Source: Asterias rubens
Lineage: Eukaryota; Echinodermata; Asteroidea; Forcipulatida; Asteriidae
NCBI RefSeq assembly: GCF_902459465.1
Contig: NC_047062.1
Coordinates: forward strand, 15,817,994 to 15,881,993
Direction of reading: 5' to 3'
Length of the DNA stretch: 64,000 nt
Shown here: positions 11,036 through 22,320 of the stretch, piece after piece
How the letters are laid out: every line of letters begins with the position of its first letter
Position numbering within the stretch: position 1 is the stretch's first letter
Notes under the pieces: model-generated
Told to the model about the DNA's origin: nothing
The model's database searches: none
Seen by the model: the letters and a program-made list of their open reading frames with translations, nothing else
Program-made: the position numbers and the translations under genes

Positions 11036-11590
11036 ACGCCGGTGTCAGATGTAATTGTGTCCGCCATGCAATACTGTCCACTCCGGACACTTTTGCATAT
11101 GCAATCGTGTCCGGGGCTATGCAAAAACGTCCGGTGGACATGTACATGACTGTACATTGTATGTGCGCGCGTAAGCAAGCGTGCATGCACCGAACCTACG
11201 TATATGCAGCACGAATATTCACGTATTTATGATTGCATCACATCTTCCTATGTCATTCATGACATTTAGGCCGTGTCCGAAACGACGACTTCGGCTACAG
11301 CTATGGCTAGATCGCGCGCTTCTGCTATTCTTCAACACTGGTAGACGCGCTGATCTAGCCGTAGCTGTAGCCGAAGTCGTCGTTTCGGACACGGCCTAAC
11401 TTAGCTTGTAAAAGAAATGGCGAACGTGTTCCGTCTACCAAAGGGCGTTTAATTTACTGCAAGGACGGTTTTGCACGGGGGCGAACACAACTACATATGC
11501 AAATGTGTCCGTCCGGACATGATTGCATATGCAAAACCGTCCGGCGTATATTATTGCATATGTAAAGGACATAATTGCTTGCGACACCGG
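11036..11590. repeat. Octamer/palindrome-rich repeat upstream of DNAAF2 (copy 1 of 2)
   Basis: Built from alternating TTGCATATGCAA palindromes and GTCCGGAC-type palindromes. It has one ATGCAAAT octamer at 11497-11504. A paralogous copy lies at 62134-62545. In this copy the repeat is split by a 134-bp TIR element (11266-11399) absent from the other. It ends about 200 bp before the DNAAF2 start codon. Confidence 0.75.
11266..11399. mobile_element. 134-bp TIR element nested in the upstream repeat
   Basis: The arms are TTAGGCCGTGTCCGAAACGA and its complement at the right end, continuing as CGACTTCGGCTACAGCTA with one arm mismatch. The paralogous repeat at 62.3 kb reads straight through the site (GCACTTTAGCTTG), which gives an empty site. 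Confidence 0.8.
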
Positions 11591-11794
11591 AAGAAAATCA
11601 CAAATAACTCCCGGGGCCCCTTCCCCACAAAATTTCCCATTGTTTGAGTCGGAGACGTTTCTAGAAAATGTAAGTGCGCCACCTATTGACATTTTAGATG
11701 CGTTTCGTAAAGCTGTTTACGGCTGTTTTATGATAATTATCCTATCATCATGCAACAGTTTAGTTTATTGCACGTTTGAAAACAAACAACAATC
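11591..11794 (+). promoter_or_regulatory. Presumed proximal promoter and 5' UTR of DNAAF2
   Basis: This is the only non-repeat sequence between the upstream repeat and the start codon. No clear TATA box is positioned for it. The ATG at 11795 has A at -3 and G at +4, a favourable context. The assignment rests on position only. Confidence 0.35.
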
Positions 11795-13301
11795 ATGGCG
11801 TCGTCCGGGGACCTCGATGTGACTAAAGACGAAGTTGAAAGAATAACCAAAGCTTTAAAAGACGAGAAGTTTAGACAGCTTTTCTTCGAATATGCTCAGG
11901 AGATTTCCGACCCTGAAAATAGAAAAAAATACGAAGAGGAAATTGCTCAGTTGGAGAGAAATCGCGGCTCTGATGTTGTGTTCGTGAATCCCGAGCCTGG
12001 ATACGTAATCAAAACAAACGTGGACGGAGAGAAGAAGGCGTTTATCAATGTATGCCAGAGCGACAAAGTAGCCAAGCCCAGCTCGTCTACTGTACGCCGA
12101 GACAACGGGCAAGTTGGTACCCAGTGGTCGGTACCTCATAGTCTAGCTCCGGGCAGGGAAGATGTTGACAAAGGTGGAAAGAAATGTATGGTTTATGACT
12201 GTGTTTTCCATCCCGAGTGCTTCAAGAATGGGGAGAAAGATCCGAGGTTCTTCAAGCTCATGGACGAGACTGCCGCCAATGTCATCGAATCAAATTTTGG
12301 GGTCAAACTGGATCAGGCCAATATGAAAAAGATGACTAAAAAGAAATTCATGGGCCAACCCAGGGCTTGCGTTATTAGAACAAAAAGCAAAGATGGCCCA
12401 TCCGGCGAAACGGATGCGTTGAAAGATTTCAATGTTGAATATCCGTTCAATAAGAAGAAAGAGTCTGAGAGCGGCAACCCTCCTGCTAAGAAGATTGGAA
12501 AGAAGCCTGGACCCGTTGAACCGCAGTACAGTATCACTCACAGGGGACATTTCGATATGCAGAATTTCACCAACGCTCCGGATTCAATGCCCACAACGAG
12601 ACCCCAAGAACTTGTTGTCAAGATACAGCTTCCCTTGTTGAAGTCAATCGCATCAGTGCGGTTGGATGTCTTCGAGAAGCAAATAGTCTTGGAGTGTCAG
12701 AAGCCTGTTTCATACAAGCTTGATCTGTCGCTGCCATACCCTATCGATGAGGACAACGGAAGTGCCAAGTTTGACAAAAGCAAGTCCTGCCTGACCATTA
12801 CCCTTCCCGTTTTACCCCCTGACATCCCGGCACTGCCATCGTTTGCACCTGAGTTGGAGAAACCAGCCCTGATAGAAGAGATTCCACCCAAATGCCTTGA
12901 CGACAAAGAGCCAGAGGTTGACCCTCCAAAGCCTGTTGCAGGGTCTTCTGTCACGTCGGTTAAAGACTCTCTAAATTGCCAACCTGATGGAGATTCCAAA
13001 GCAGCTGAAGGGGAAGACCAAGGAAATCAAGACGAGCCACTCTTAGATCATAAAAATCAGGTTTCTCAATCCAGCCCAGAAAAGAGCATCCAAGGCATCA
13101 ATTTGAAAGCTTCCACAAGAGCAGACCAAGCTGAGACTACGAAGCCAAGATGCCCTTCCTATATCTTCAGACAAGATGATGCAACTGTTTCCATCATCAT
13201 CCAAGTGGCTGCAATAGAGACACAGGATCTTCAGAAGCAGATGTCCGAAGATGGTTCAACGGTGTTCCTGAAATTCACAGCCGTGGATAGCATCAGTGGA
13301 G
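11795..13301 (+). CDS. DNAAF2: DNAAF2 exon 1
   Basis: Codes residues 1-502 plus one base. It holds the PIH1 domain and the CS-like domain. The donor is GGAG|GTAGAA at 13302. Reading past it gives only RTLDIFF and a stop, which supports the donor. Confidence 0.9.
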
Positions 13302-16300
13302 GTAGAACCCTTGACATATTTTTTTGAGATGAATTTTGTTTTTAATTTGTTCTGTTCCCTTTAAAGGGGCTCTGTTGTCATGTTCCAAGCATGTATGTGG
13401 CTCTCATTGAATTAAGAACTCAATCAGTTATTGCACGTGCATTGAGTGTTGTTTACTATAGAAATGATACGGAGGGACTGGTTGACAGTTCATAATTCCA
13501 TGTTTGACCATGACGACACAGCCTCTTGTAAACAAAACTCTTGAATGAGAATTTTGTGCAAAAACTCAGTTTAAACTATGTTTACAAATTCACAACGAAT
13601 ACACACATTAAAATGTGTTTCTCCACAATTTAAATCATAAGATGCACTACAAAGTTACGAAAAGAAAATGATATTTTTAAAAGTTTTTAAATTGAATGAA
13701 ATAATTGTTTTACAAACCAAATTATACCAAAAAATATATGCAATGAAAACTTTCTTTTAAAAAATTGTTAAGAGCAGGCCTGGCAATTCATCACTGAGAG
13801 GGCAAGGCCAATTCAGTTTTGCAAAGGGCACTTACATTTGAAAATTATTAAGGGGGCAATGGGCCAAGACCAAGGCCAAGACTGAGCCAAAAGAGGCAAT
13901 GACCTCCGTGTCTACTATGTAATTCTGTAGGTCTGATTTTTTTAAGAAACCCCCCTTTCCTTTTCTAAAACGTTATGAAATTTCTTACAGATTCATCTCA
14001 TAAAACCTTTCAGGAATTTGATATTGGTCCTTCTTCTAAACTGAATCCCTTGTTGTTTTCCTGCACACAGACACAGTACCATTCGCATTACACTTAGCGT
14101 TTCAACCTCAGTGTGTACTTAAAGAGATGGAGTTGGACGTCCAGCCCACAGAGGCAGTTTTGCTCCTTCACAAAGCGACATCTTCCCAAGGAGAATGGTC
14201 TGGGTTTAAGGCTGGTGCGTCTCTAGATGGAGGCTTACAGGTAAGGAATCTTAAAGGTCGTCTCCCAGGCCTTGATATTTCATCCAAGAGATTAAAAGGC
14301 CGTTTTCAGTTTGTAATGGCCCAAGACTTTGTCTCTATGGTCGAATTAACTAATCCTTTCATTTGTATTTACTGCGGGTGACATGGGACGAATTTCATAA
14401 AGCCTGTTAAGCACAAAAACTTGCTATGTAAGCACAGAATGGTATTGCTTAACAGAAACTGGTTACCAGCTTAAATTACATTAAAGTCACCTGGAAGTGG
14501 TATTTTGTCAAAATAAAGCTTTTGTCACTAATATATATGTTTTGATGAGTGGAATGTGAATAAGCAGTTACTAAAAAATGAGTTCTTATCTTATTTACAA
14601 ATTTAAGAGTAGGCCCCGACCCGAGAGAGCGCTGTTCATGACGTCAATCGAGGCGCGATATTTGAAGAGAAAATGTTGCACAGTGCTGAAAAAGACGTCG
14701 GACTGGACCACTAGGCACTATTGCTCTTGTGAGTCTGACCAGCCATGCAGACTGACCCCATCTTTAGTTGTTTTGTACTTTTTTGAAATGTACAAACTCA
14801 ATGAGTTGGACTTGCATGTACTTTGCACGTGTGTTTACTCTACGCATCAAGGCAAAGTCTGCCTTGATTGACATCACAAAAGGGGTAGACGGAGTCAACC
14901 CCCCCAAACAACTTTAACTAATTTTTTAACGAATAAATCGTGACAAACAATTACTAAAGAAATTGTTTTTATTGTTACTAAACATAAACTCTTATGTTTG
15001 AAAAAAATATATATATTTCCAGGTGACTTTAAGTTTGCATCATTGTGGCTGGTGCCCGACTCGAAATTTGTCAAGTAGTTTTTTCTGTTAAAGCCATTGG
15101 ACCCTTTCGGTACAGAAGAAGAAAAAAAAAGTTCACCGATTTACAAATAATTTACAGGGTTTACAGAAGGTAATGGTGAAAGACTTCTCTTGAAATATTA
15201 GTCCATGAAATGCTTTACTTTTTGAGAAAACGGCAAAACAATATAAATTCTCGTTAGCGAGAATTACGGATTTGTTATAAACACATGTCATGACACGGCG
15301 AAACGCGCGAAAACAGAAGTGGGTTTTCCCGTTATTTTCTCCCGACTCCGATGTCCGATTGAGCCTAAATTTCCACAGGATTGTTATTTTATATATAAGT
15401 TGTGATACACAAAGTGTGGGACTTGGACAATACTGTTTACCGAAAGTGTATAATGGCTTTAAAGCCGTTGGACACTTTCGGTACAGAAAAAAAATTAAAA
15501 ATTCATAGATTTACAAATAACATACAGGGTTTACAGAAGGTAAGGTGAAAGACTACTCTTGAAATATTGTTCCATGAAATGCTTTACTTTTTGAGAAAAC
15601 ATTAACACAATATCAATTCTCAATATCGAGAATTACCGACTGAAAAGCAATGACCCCTCCCCCCCCCCAGTGCTCCCCTGGTGAACAAAAAAGCCTGGCT
15701 ATGCTGCTGATAAGTGATAACCATTTATCCTCACTATGTATCACTGGGTGAATTGGGGCCGGTAGCCATTTAGGTTCTCAGCTGCAAGTAATTACCCTCC
15801 CAAAAATATATAGAAAATGTTCTGTCAGTTTCACACAAGTGAACATGTCTGTCACAACAAATTTCGAAAAATTAAATTATATAACAAACTTAGATGCATT
15901 GTCCTTGCAGTCCTGTAAAAACTTCTCTTCCCAACTTGTCAATCAGGAAACTTGTTTGTTTTGATTTACCACAATAAACAGAAATTCCAAATCTATTAAT
16001 ACAACACAGATGACCTTTGAACTTCCTTGTTGTTGAATCACTGATAAGTGATAGGAAAGACTTGGAAAGACTAGAGGTGACCTGTATTGAAGCTATATAT
16101 GTCACGTTTGAAAGTCAATAGGCAGGGGTAGGGTAATAGTACTTTGTGGAATAAGTGTCACAGCTCACTGACTGACTGATGAAGTAGCACTTATTTGGGT
16201 GCGTTACCCATTGCACCCTACATGTATACCGTACACTGTTGCACCAAAGAGTGAGATTTCTATGCTGACGTGAACTTACTAAAGAGAGAGATTTCTATGC

Positions 16301-19300
16301 TTTGATGAAGTTACATGCTGTTTTAGTATGAGGAAGTTATGGTCCAAGTTGTATAGTAACATTGTGCACTGCATACATGAGGATGCCAATAGATGGTAAT
16401 CTACAGTAACAGTCTACAGTCCTGTTATCATGTATTGAGGTAGGATATTTACATTTGTACCCATGATTGTACACACCTCTCAGCCGATGGCCCTACTCCA
16501 TTGTAGGTCTATCGTTAGGATTTGGGTGACATGAAGCTCATGGTTTTCTGGTAGTTTCCTTTCTTGCTGGTTAGTGACAATTACTTATTGGGGATTTTCT
16601 TATTTACCCCCAAAAACAATTATGCGAAATCGTCTAACATCACGAAGCCGGACGTCCATTTCGAGGTGAGAGCTACACATACATTTTTTACTTTTGATCC
16701 AAATCAACTGCTACCAGGAACATGTTGTCTCCTACTTCAGGGGCTGAAACAGGGTTACCCCCTCCCAGTCCGTAAGGATGTAAGCATGGGAACTGGTCCC
16801 ATGTAAGCATGGGAACTGGTCCTAACTCGAAATAGGATTAATCCTAGCTTGTCATAAAATCGACTGCTGTTTTTTTTTTTATCAGCTCTCCTCGTAATTA
16901 TTTAGTTTTAGATAGAAATGTATAGATATTGGTCAACATATTTGGTGTATGCTGTAAGGTTTGAACATGTCTACTTTCATTTTTGCAGGAAAAGTTGTTC
17001 CTGACTGAAGACAATGTTCGTGAACACGTAACCGCCATGCCAACGAAACGTAAAGGGAGACGACCACGGTCTGCTGGGAGTGAGATGGACTGTGGCGTTA
17101 TAAAAGCCACAGAGGACAGCCTAGTCATTGAGTTAGAGGTAAGAATAGAAACCACTGGCCCCATGCCCCCTAGTCATTGCCCTGGTGCCCTTGAAATGCT
17201 CCAGTCGAGATTTACAATTAGTCTTCACAGTTGGTGTATCTCAACATATGCATAAAATAACAAACCTATGAAAATTTGAGCTCAATCGGTCGTCGAAGTT
17301 GCGAGACAATATGAAAGAAAAACAGCCTTGTGACACGACGTTGTGTGCTTTAAGATGCTTGATTTCGAGACCTCAAATTCTAAACTTGAGGTCTCGAAAT
17401 CAAATTTTTGAAAAATTACTTCTTTCGCGAAAACTACATTACTTCAGAGGGAGCCGCTTCTTACAATGTTTTATACCATCAACCTCTCCCCATTACTCGT
17501 TACCAAGTAAGGTTTTATGATAGTAATTATTTTGAGTAATTTCCAATAGTGTCCACTGCCTTTAAGGTGTCATGCTCAATGACACTGTTGTCAAGACAGG
17601 GACTCGAACCCACACTCTGCTGATCAGAAACATCAGAGTTTGATTTGAGTCCCGTGTGCTTGACCTCCCTGGCATGCCACAAAACTTAAAAAGTCTTGAT
17701 ATATTTATTCACTTGTCTCCAGGAAATGCTTCCCCCTGAGATTCGGTCCCCCATATGACAAACTGTGTACAAACTTCTTCTGATAGCGCCCTCTTTCGAA
17801 TTATCCTCCTCCTGCCCACGTTAATTTCCAATATGGGGGACCGAATCTCCCGTGGACAGAATTCCCTTGGACACAGGAGCCCCATTTGTCCATCCTGCAG
17901 AACGCATTGTGTGCAAGTGCAATATTTTGAACATGACAATACACACCGAGCAATGCAACAGTTTTTTATGGATAAAGCCCGGTTCATACTTCCTGTAAAT
18001 GCGATACGAGTGTTGACGTCACATACTTGCAACGAATAATTCGCAGCTGTTGAGTTGTGGTCAACTCTCTTGCCAATATTGATGCGAAAACTGAGTTGTG
18101 ACGTAAAGTTCACGTCAAATTCGTATCGCATTTGAATACACAGGAAGTATGAACCGGGTTTAGCGCAATGCACTATACTAAATGGAAATTATGTGCATTT
18201 TTATTCCTGATTTTTGCTGTTTGGATATTTATGTATTTTTATATTTCAATATGTTAGGACCAGCTGGAGAGGAGCGCCTCTAGACAGGAACTTTGTTTCT
18301 TTGAGGCAATCCTTCAAGCTCAAGCTGTTTCTTTTTCCTTCCTGTGTATTTTAATTGCTCTTGGCTGTATCTTTGAATGTTTTTGCCTAATACATGTGCA
18401 TTATTGTACTTTTTATTTACACAAGAAATTAATTTATTTTTGTTTTTCTAGTTTCGTTTCTTTACTGTTTTTATCAATTAGTAAATGTTATTTTTATTAT
18501 AGGCCTAATCTATATCTTTTCTACAGGAATTTTGTTTAGTACTAGGAGCTATTTGTATTGGGTAAAAAGTTGCACCATAGCACAAAGACAAAGATTGCAT
18601 AGATGATTTCATTGCTGTCATTTAACACAATGTGCGGGAATCAAGCATCAATGCTCTGCCCATAGGTGAGGCAATGCCCACAAAACTGAAAACCTCAGAT
18701 ATTTTAATAACTGGATAAGGCCTGAACTTTGCGTTATATTTTACATTGACCAGTAATTGGGTACGATGGATTTTAGGTTGTAACTCATATTGTCCGTATC
18801 CATTACATTCAATTTTTATTTCATTTCATTAAATATTTTCTTCACCTGTTCTTGACTGTCTTTGACTTAAAGAATTGTACTTAATTTATTTATTAGGCCT
18901 AATCTCCTTTTTTCACCAATACGAAAATAAATGTTAATTGAATTTAACTCTCAATGTTTTTCACTTCTCCTTCAGCCCAAAGTGAATGGGTACCCAGAAG
19001 CGTATTATAGATCAAGTGAAGAAGCCATGTCAGATGCTGCGTTAGGTACAGTCACAGACAAAGTGGTCGATGCTGTGATAGGAGAGATCTCCAATGTCGC
19101 AGCCTCTCTCAAGCTGGACCTGAAGCAAGACGACTCAACTGGAAGTGACGTTTCCAGTCCGTCTTCAACCCCTTGCTCTCCCTCTGGCCTCCGAAGTGTC
19201 TTAAAAGATGGAACCCACTACCGCAGAAGTCAGAGGTCAGTAAGTTTCAGTGAAGATGTCGTTGTCGAGACGATGGTTAGTAACAGTCCAAGAAAAGCAA

Positions 19301-20031
19301 AGGGTAAAAACAAACGATACCAACCTCCCAGACCGAGGAGGTTCATCACAAAGCTTCGGGACGGATCTCAAAATCAAGGTGCCTCCAGCGATTCTGAGAT
19401 CCACTACTGGGGCGGGAACAATTACGAAGAGGAAGAGCCGGAGTTTCTGGAGGAGGTCGTCTTCCCAGATATGGGAGGCGGCATGGAGAGACAGACTAGC
19501 AGCGATTCCAGCGGTGGTGATGATGGTGGTACGGTCATCCCAAATGGGAACAAGAAGAAGAAACCCAAATCTAGCAAGCGTCAACGGAAAAAGATGAATG
19601 CTGCGAAGAGAGCGATGGCATTCGATGAAGACAGGCGTGAGATGAAGGAAGCGTGGTTCGAATCCAGCTACCCACTTCGTGCCACTTCATCTGAAGGCAA
19701 TATCGCTGCCGCCAGGCAAAACCAAGGGTTTAAGGAGAAGATAGAGGAACAAACGGTCAGCACAAAACAAAACCAGAAGCATAAAAACGGTAATGACCCA
19801 GGTGAGAGCACAGCAAAAGGAAAAGCCGCCGCGCAGCATAGTGTGAAAACAGCTGATAAAGATGATCCAAAAACTGGGAAAGCAGATGTCCAACATAACA
19901 GCGATACAAAGGCAACAGAATGTTACCAAAATGACAACCAAGATGATAGTATTCCCTTGGAGCTGCAGGATCATCGGACTAACAGCGCTGTGGTTTTCAG
20001 CAATGACGTCATGTTTGAGCTCGACGAGTAA
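11795..20031 (+). CDS. DNAAF2: DNAAF2 / kintoun, axonemal dynein assembly factor (4 exons, 960 aa)
   Basis: Kintoun is a cytoplasmic PIH-family co-chaperone that, with HSP70/HSP90, pre-assembles axonemal dynein arms for motile cilia and sperm tails. Exons: 11795-13301, 14071-14240, 16989-17138, 18976-20031. Lengths of 1507, 170, 150 and 1056 sum to 961 codons, and every junction is GT-AG with matching phase (1, 0, 0). An N-terminal helical segment (about residues 8-50) is followed by the PIH1 domain (about 60-195, with EPGYVIKT and FMGQPRACVIRTK). A CS/p23-like PIH1 C-terminal domain follows at about 265-345. A second conserved beta-rich region spans exons 1-3 (about 470-610). The last exon is acidic and lysine-rich, with SVLKDGTHYRRSQRSVSFSE and the tail NSAVVFSNDVMFELDE. 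Human DNAAF2 is 837 aa; the extra length is in low-complexity linkers. I see no break. The start is chosen for its context and its agreement with family N-termini. Confidence 0.93.
14071..14240 (+). CDS. DNAAF2: DNAAF2 exon 2
   Basis: Acceptor TGCACACAG at 14062-14070. Two bases complete a GAC codon, then 56 codons follow (TVPFALHLAFQPQCVLKEME onward) to donor CAG|GTAAGG, phase 0. The ATG at 14127 is internal, not a start. Confidence 0.9.
15088..15462. repeat. Family C MITE in DNAAF2 intron 2, with a truncated tandem copy
   Basis: The ends are TTAAAGCCATTGGACCCTTT and TAATGGCTTTAA. A second, truncated copy starts at the shared TTTAAAG at 15459 and runs to about 15645. A related fragment lies at 59424-59703. 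Confidence 0.75.
16989..17138 (+). CDS. DNAAF2: DNAAF2 exon 3
   Basis: Fifty whole codons between TTTTGCAG (16981-16988) and GAG|GTAAGA. They include a basic run KRKGRRPR and a closing hydrophobic strand, DSLVIELE. Confidence 0.9.
17225..17566 (-). repeat. Family A MITE (reverse orientation) in DNAAF2 intron 3
   Basis: Carries the family's central GATTTCGAGACCTC palindrome and ends ATAGTGTCCACTGCCTTTAA. The left end is truncated. The open frame inside is incidental. Confidence 0.8.
17584..17690 (-). repeat. tRNA-Leu-derived SINE-like relic
   Basis: On the - strand it has GGGTTCGAGTCCC (B box) and an ACTCAAA-type anticodon region like the tandem element at 28789-29087. The stems do not pair well enough for a functional tRNA. 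Confidence 0.5.
17738..17849. repeat. Family D TIR element
   Basis: Perfect arms GAGATTCGGTCCCCC and GGGGGACCGAATCTC enclose TCTGATAGCGCCCTCTTT. Related sequences lie at 29440-29575 and 44915-45055. Confidence 0.65.
17973..18162. repeat. 190-bp TIR element in DNAAF2 intron 3
   Basis: The arms are TAAAGCCCGGTTCATACTTC and GAAGTATGAACCGGGTTTA, with a second inverted block, AAATGCGATACGA and TCGTATCGCATTT. The 154-codon open frame on the - strand is a by-product of the palindrome. Confidence 0.8.
18976..20031 (+). CDS. DNAAF2: DNAAF2 exon 4 (terminal)
   Basis: Acceptor CTCCTTCAG at 18967-18975, then 351 codons and TAA at 20029-20031. It contains SGLRSVLKDGTHYRRSQRSV, and the RSVSF at residues 696-700 fits the RVxF consensus for PP1 docking. 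Basic stretches KKKKPKSSKRQRKKM and the conserved C-terminal FSNDVMFELDE follow. Confidence 0.92.
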   Translation, partial: PKVNGYPEAYYRSSEEAMSDAALGTVTDKVVDAVIGEISNVAASLKLDLKQDDSTGSDVSSPSSTPCSPSGLRSVLKDGTHYRRSQRSVSFSEDVVVETMVSNSPRKAKGKNKRYQPPRPRRFITKLRDGSQNQGASSDSEIHYWGGNNYEEEEPEFLEEVVFPDMGGGMERQTSSDSSGGDDGGTVIPNGNKKKKPKSSKRQRKKMNAAKRAMAFDEDRREMKEAWFESSYPLRATSSEGNIAAARQNQGFKEKIEEQTVSTKQNQKHKNGNDPGESTAKGKAAAQHSVKTADKDDPKTGKADVQHNSDTKATECYQNDNQDDSIPLELQDHRTNSAVVFSNDVMFELDE

Positions 20032-20044
20032 GATATAACCATCT

Positions 20045-20405
20045 CCAAAGGCACTGGACACTAGTATTACTCAAAGTAATTATTTGCATAAAAGAATGGA
20101 GAGCTGTTAATAGTATAAAATATTGTGACAAACGGCTCCCTCTGAAATAACAAAATAATAAAGAGTTAATATCTCACTCAAATACTTATATCTAATGAAA
20201 AACTTCAGGTCTGAAGGCTATTGAGTGATTGCACAGATAATTTTGTGCAGAATTTGATAAAAATGAGCAAAAGATTTGTTTTTTCTTTCATTATTCTCTT
20301 GCAACTTTGATGACCAATTGAGTCAAATATTCACAGGTTTGCTATTTATGCGCATGTTGAGAGGACTGGTCTTTGTCGTTTACCAAAGGTGTCCACTGCC
20401 TTTAA
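20045..20405 (+). repeat. Family A MITE immediately after the DNAAF2 stop
   Basis: Starts AAAGGCACTGGACAC about 15 bp after the TAA and ends GTGTCCACTGCCTTTAA. Any mRNA that extends further carries this palindrome in its 3' UTR. An AATAAA lies inside it at about 20157-20162. Confidence 0.8.
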
Positions 20406-22320
20406 CCAAACAGGTCTCTAAATGATGGCTGTTGGTTCTTCTGAAACAAACTTAGTTATCGGAGTTTGCTTTGTCTTAAAGGTGGGAAAAAGTCTAATTT
20501 GATCTGTTTTTCGGCTATTGTTTCTAGGTAAGCATTACATACGAAGTGTGGACATGAGGACAAAAGAGGTCCACATAAGGCAGGGATTCGAAACATTATG
20601 TGGCTTACAATACATTTATACAGTTTTTGTTTTACAGTGATGAAGAATAGGATTTTCCTTAAGTGCACAGTACAAAGGAATGTCCACAGAGGGTATGTAA
20701 TACAAAGCTGTGTGTTTCTGTGTTATGTGTCTACATGTTGACACAAAAATAGATCTTAAACCTTAATAAAATTGTTGCTATAATTGACAATTCTATCAAA
20801 TGTTGGAATCTTTATTAATAGTTGTGGGCTGTTAGCCTTTTCTTTCTTAAAGGAGTATTATTTCTCAAGGAATGTTTTTTGTATAGCTTTCTTAAATCCT
20901 CATTTTATTTGTTGATGATATTTTCGAAGAGGAATGTCAGAATTAAACATTTATTTTTATAATTGCAGATTTGGGGCCCAATTTCCTCAAACTTATGCAT
21001 CCTGAAAAAGGAAAACAAAAAGTAAAATATGTTTTTCTTAAGAAAAAACGGGGTTAAAGCTAGGATGGCAGAAGTCACAACAAACTGAATCAAGTTTGGA
21101 CCGGCTGTCACGCAAATTCAACAAATTGTTTCTGTATTAAGTTTTGTTTTTGTTTTTTTGGGTGCTTTCCAACTAGGAATCAGATCAGCTCCAGTGTTAT
21201 TTGTGTTCTCTTGTGAAATTTACACATTTTATGGGAAGGGTCTTATGCAAAGGATCATATTTCCTCTTCAGCTTATAAACTTTGATTTTTTGGCTATTAA
21301 TGCAAGACTGATTGTTCATGCATAGATTTCAGTGGATTAAGTTTTCAAAAGTAAATTTTGAGTTAATTCCTTGAATTGAAGAAATTACGAGATCTTATTG
21401 ACCGTTTTGTGAAGAAGTCTACACCTTTGAAAGTTGCTTTATGGTTGTAAAAGCTTGATCTTGTTATCCTTTTATTTTTACATCAAATTGTACTTGAATT
21501 ATTTTTTTGAAACATATTCTCATTAATGAAATCATAATTGTCTATGTGATAGCTGTTAAATTCAGGAATAAAAAATATAGTTTGTGTTTAAAAAAAACAC
21601 AATATTAATGTTCATATTATCTGAAAAAGCATTTTATTTATTTATTATTTCGATGTTCCTTTACTGTTAATTTCCTTACTCATTAAGATGATGCCAGACA
21701 CACATTAAACTTCCTGTTTGCTGTTAGCTCAGAATTTTTTTAAACATGCATTATAGACAAAGTATAATAACCTAATAACCTTAAACTCTAAAACTGCTAT
21801 TTATCATAACACCCAAATGAGCTACTCAGAGACAAATCATGCTGAGCAGAATTGGGCTACCAGTCTAAAATTCCAGGTAATGCACATTACTTACGGATGG
21901 TTCCCTACAATGTTGTGTTTGACAAACGAATCTTTTAACCATTTTTATCTGCTTTACAGCTACGGAGTTTGGGCACTGGGCCCAATTTTTTGGGGCGCAA
22001 ATTAGTTGGGCCGCACCAGCCACAATGCAAACTTTGTTTTCTACTATAAGCAATACTATTCCATGCTTAGCAATTGTTTGTGCTTATAGGCTTTATGAAG
22101 TTGTAGGCATTGGTCTTGCTTCGGCACGTTGGTGTCCGTAGTCTTGGTCCAAGAAGTTACAGTCTCAATATTTACACAACTGGATCAGCGCCATCTGCAG
22201 TTTGAATGTGTCCTTTAAGCACACACTGAACGCGATGAACCAAGACTATGGTACCAGTTTGAAGGATAAAGTGGTGACCAGAGAGTTATTTCGATCGACT
22301 TACACATTATAATATGAACA
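20406..22320. other. Intergenic; left flank of segmental copy 1 from about 21338
   Basis: No gene. From about 21338 the sequence is paralogous to 37312 onward and 50628 onward: GAAGTTTTCCAAAGTAAATT-like start, then AAGCTTGATCTTGTTATCC. Positions 21810-22110 hold a degenerate repeat with GCTTAACAGC and TTTATGAAG motifs. Confidence 0.55.

Noticed and set aside
12290-12999. Antisense open frames inside DNAAF2 exon 1
   Set aside because: They are shadows of a well-supported coding exon on the + strand.
17709-18173. 154-codon open frame on the - strand in DNAAF2 intron 3
   Set aside because: It is made of two inverted-repeat elements (family D and the 190-bp element) and matches no protein family.
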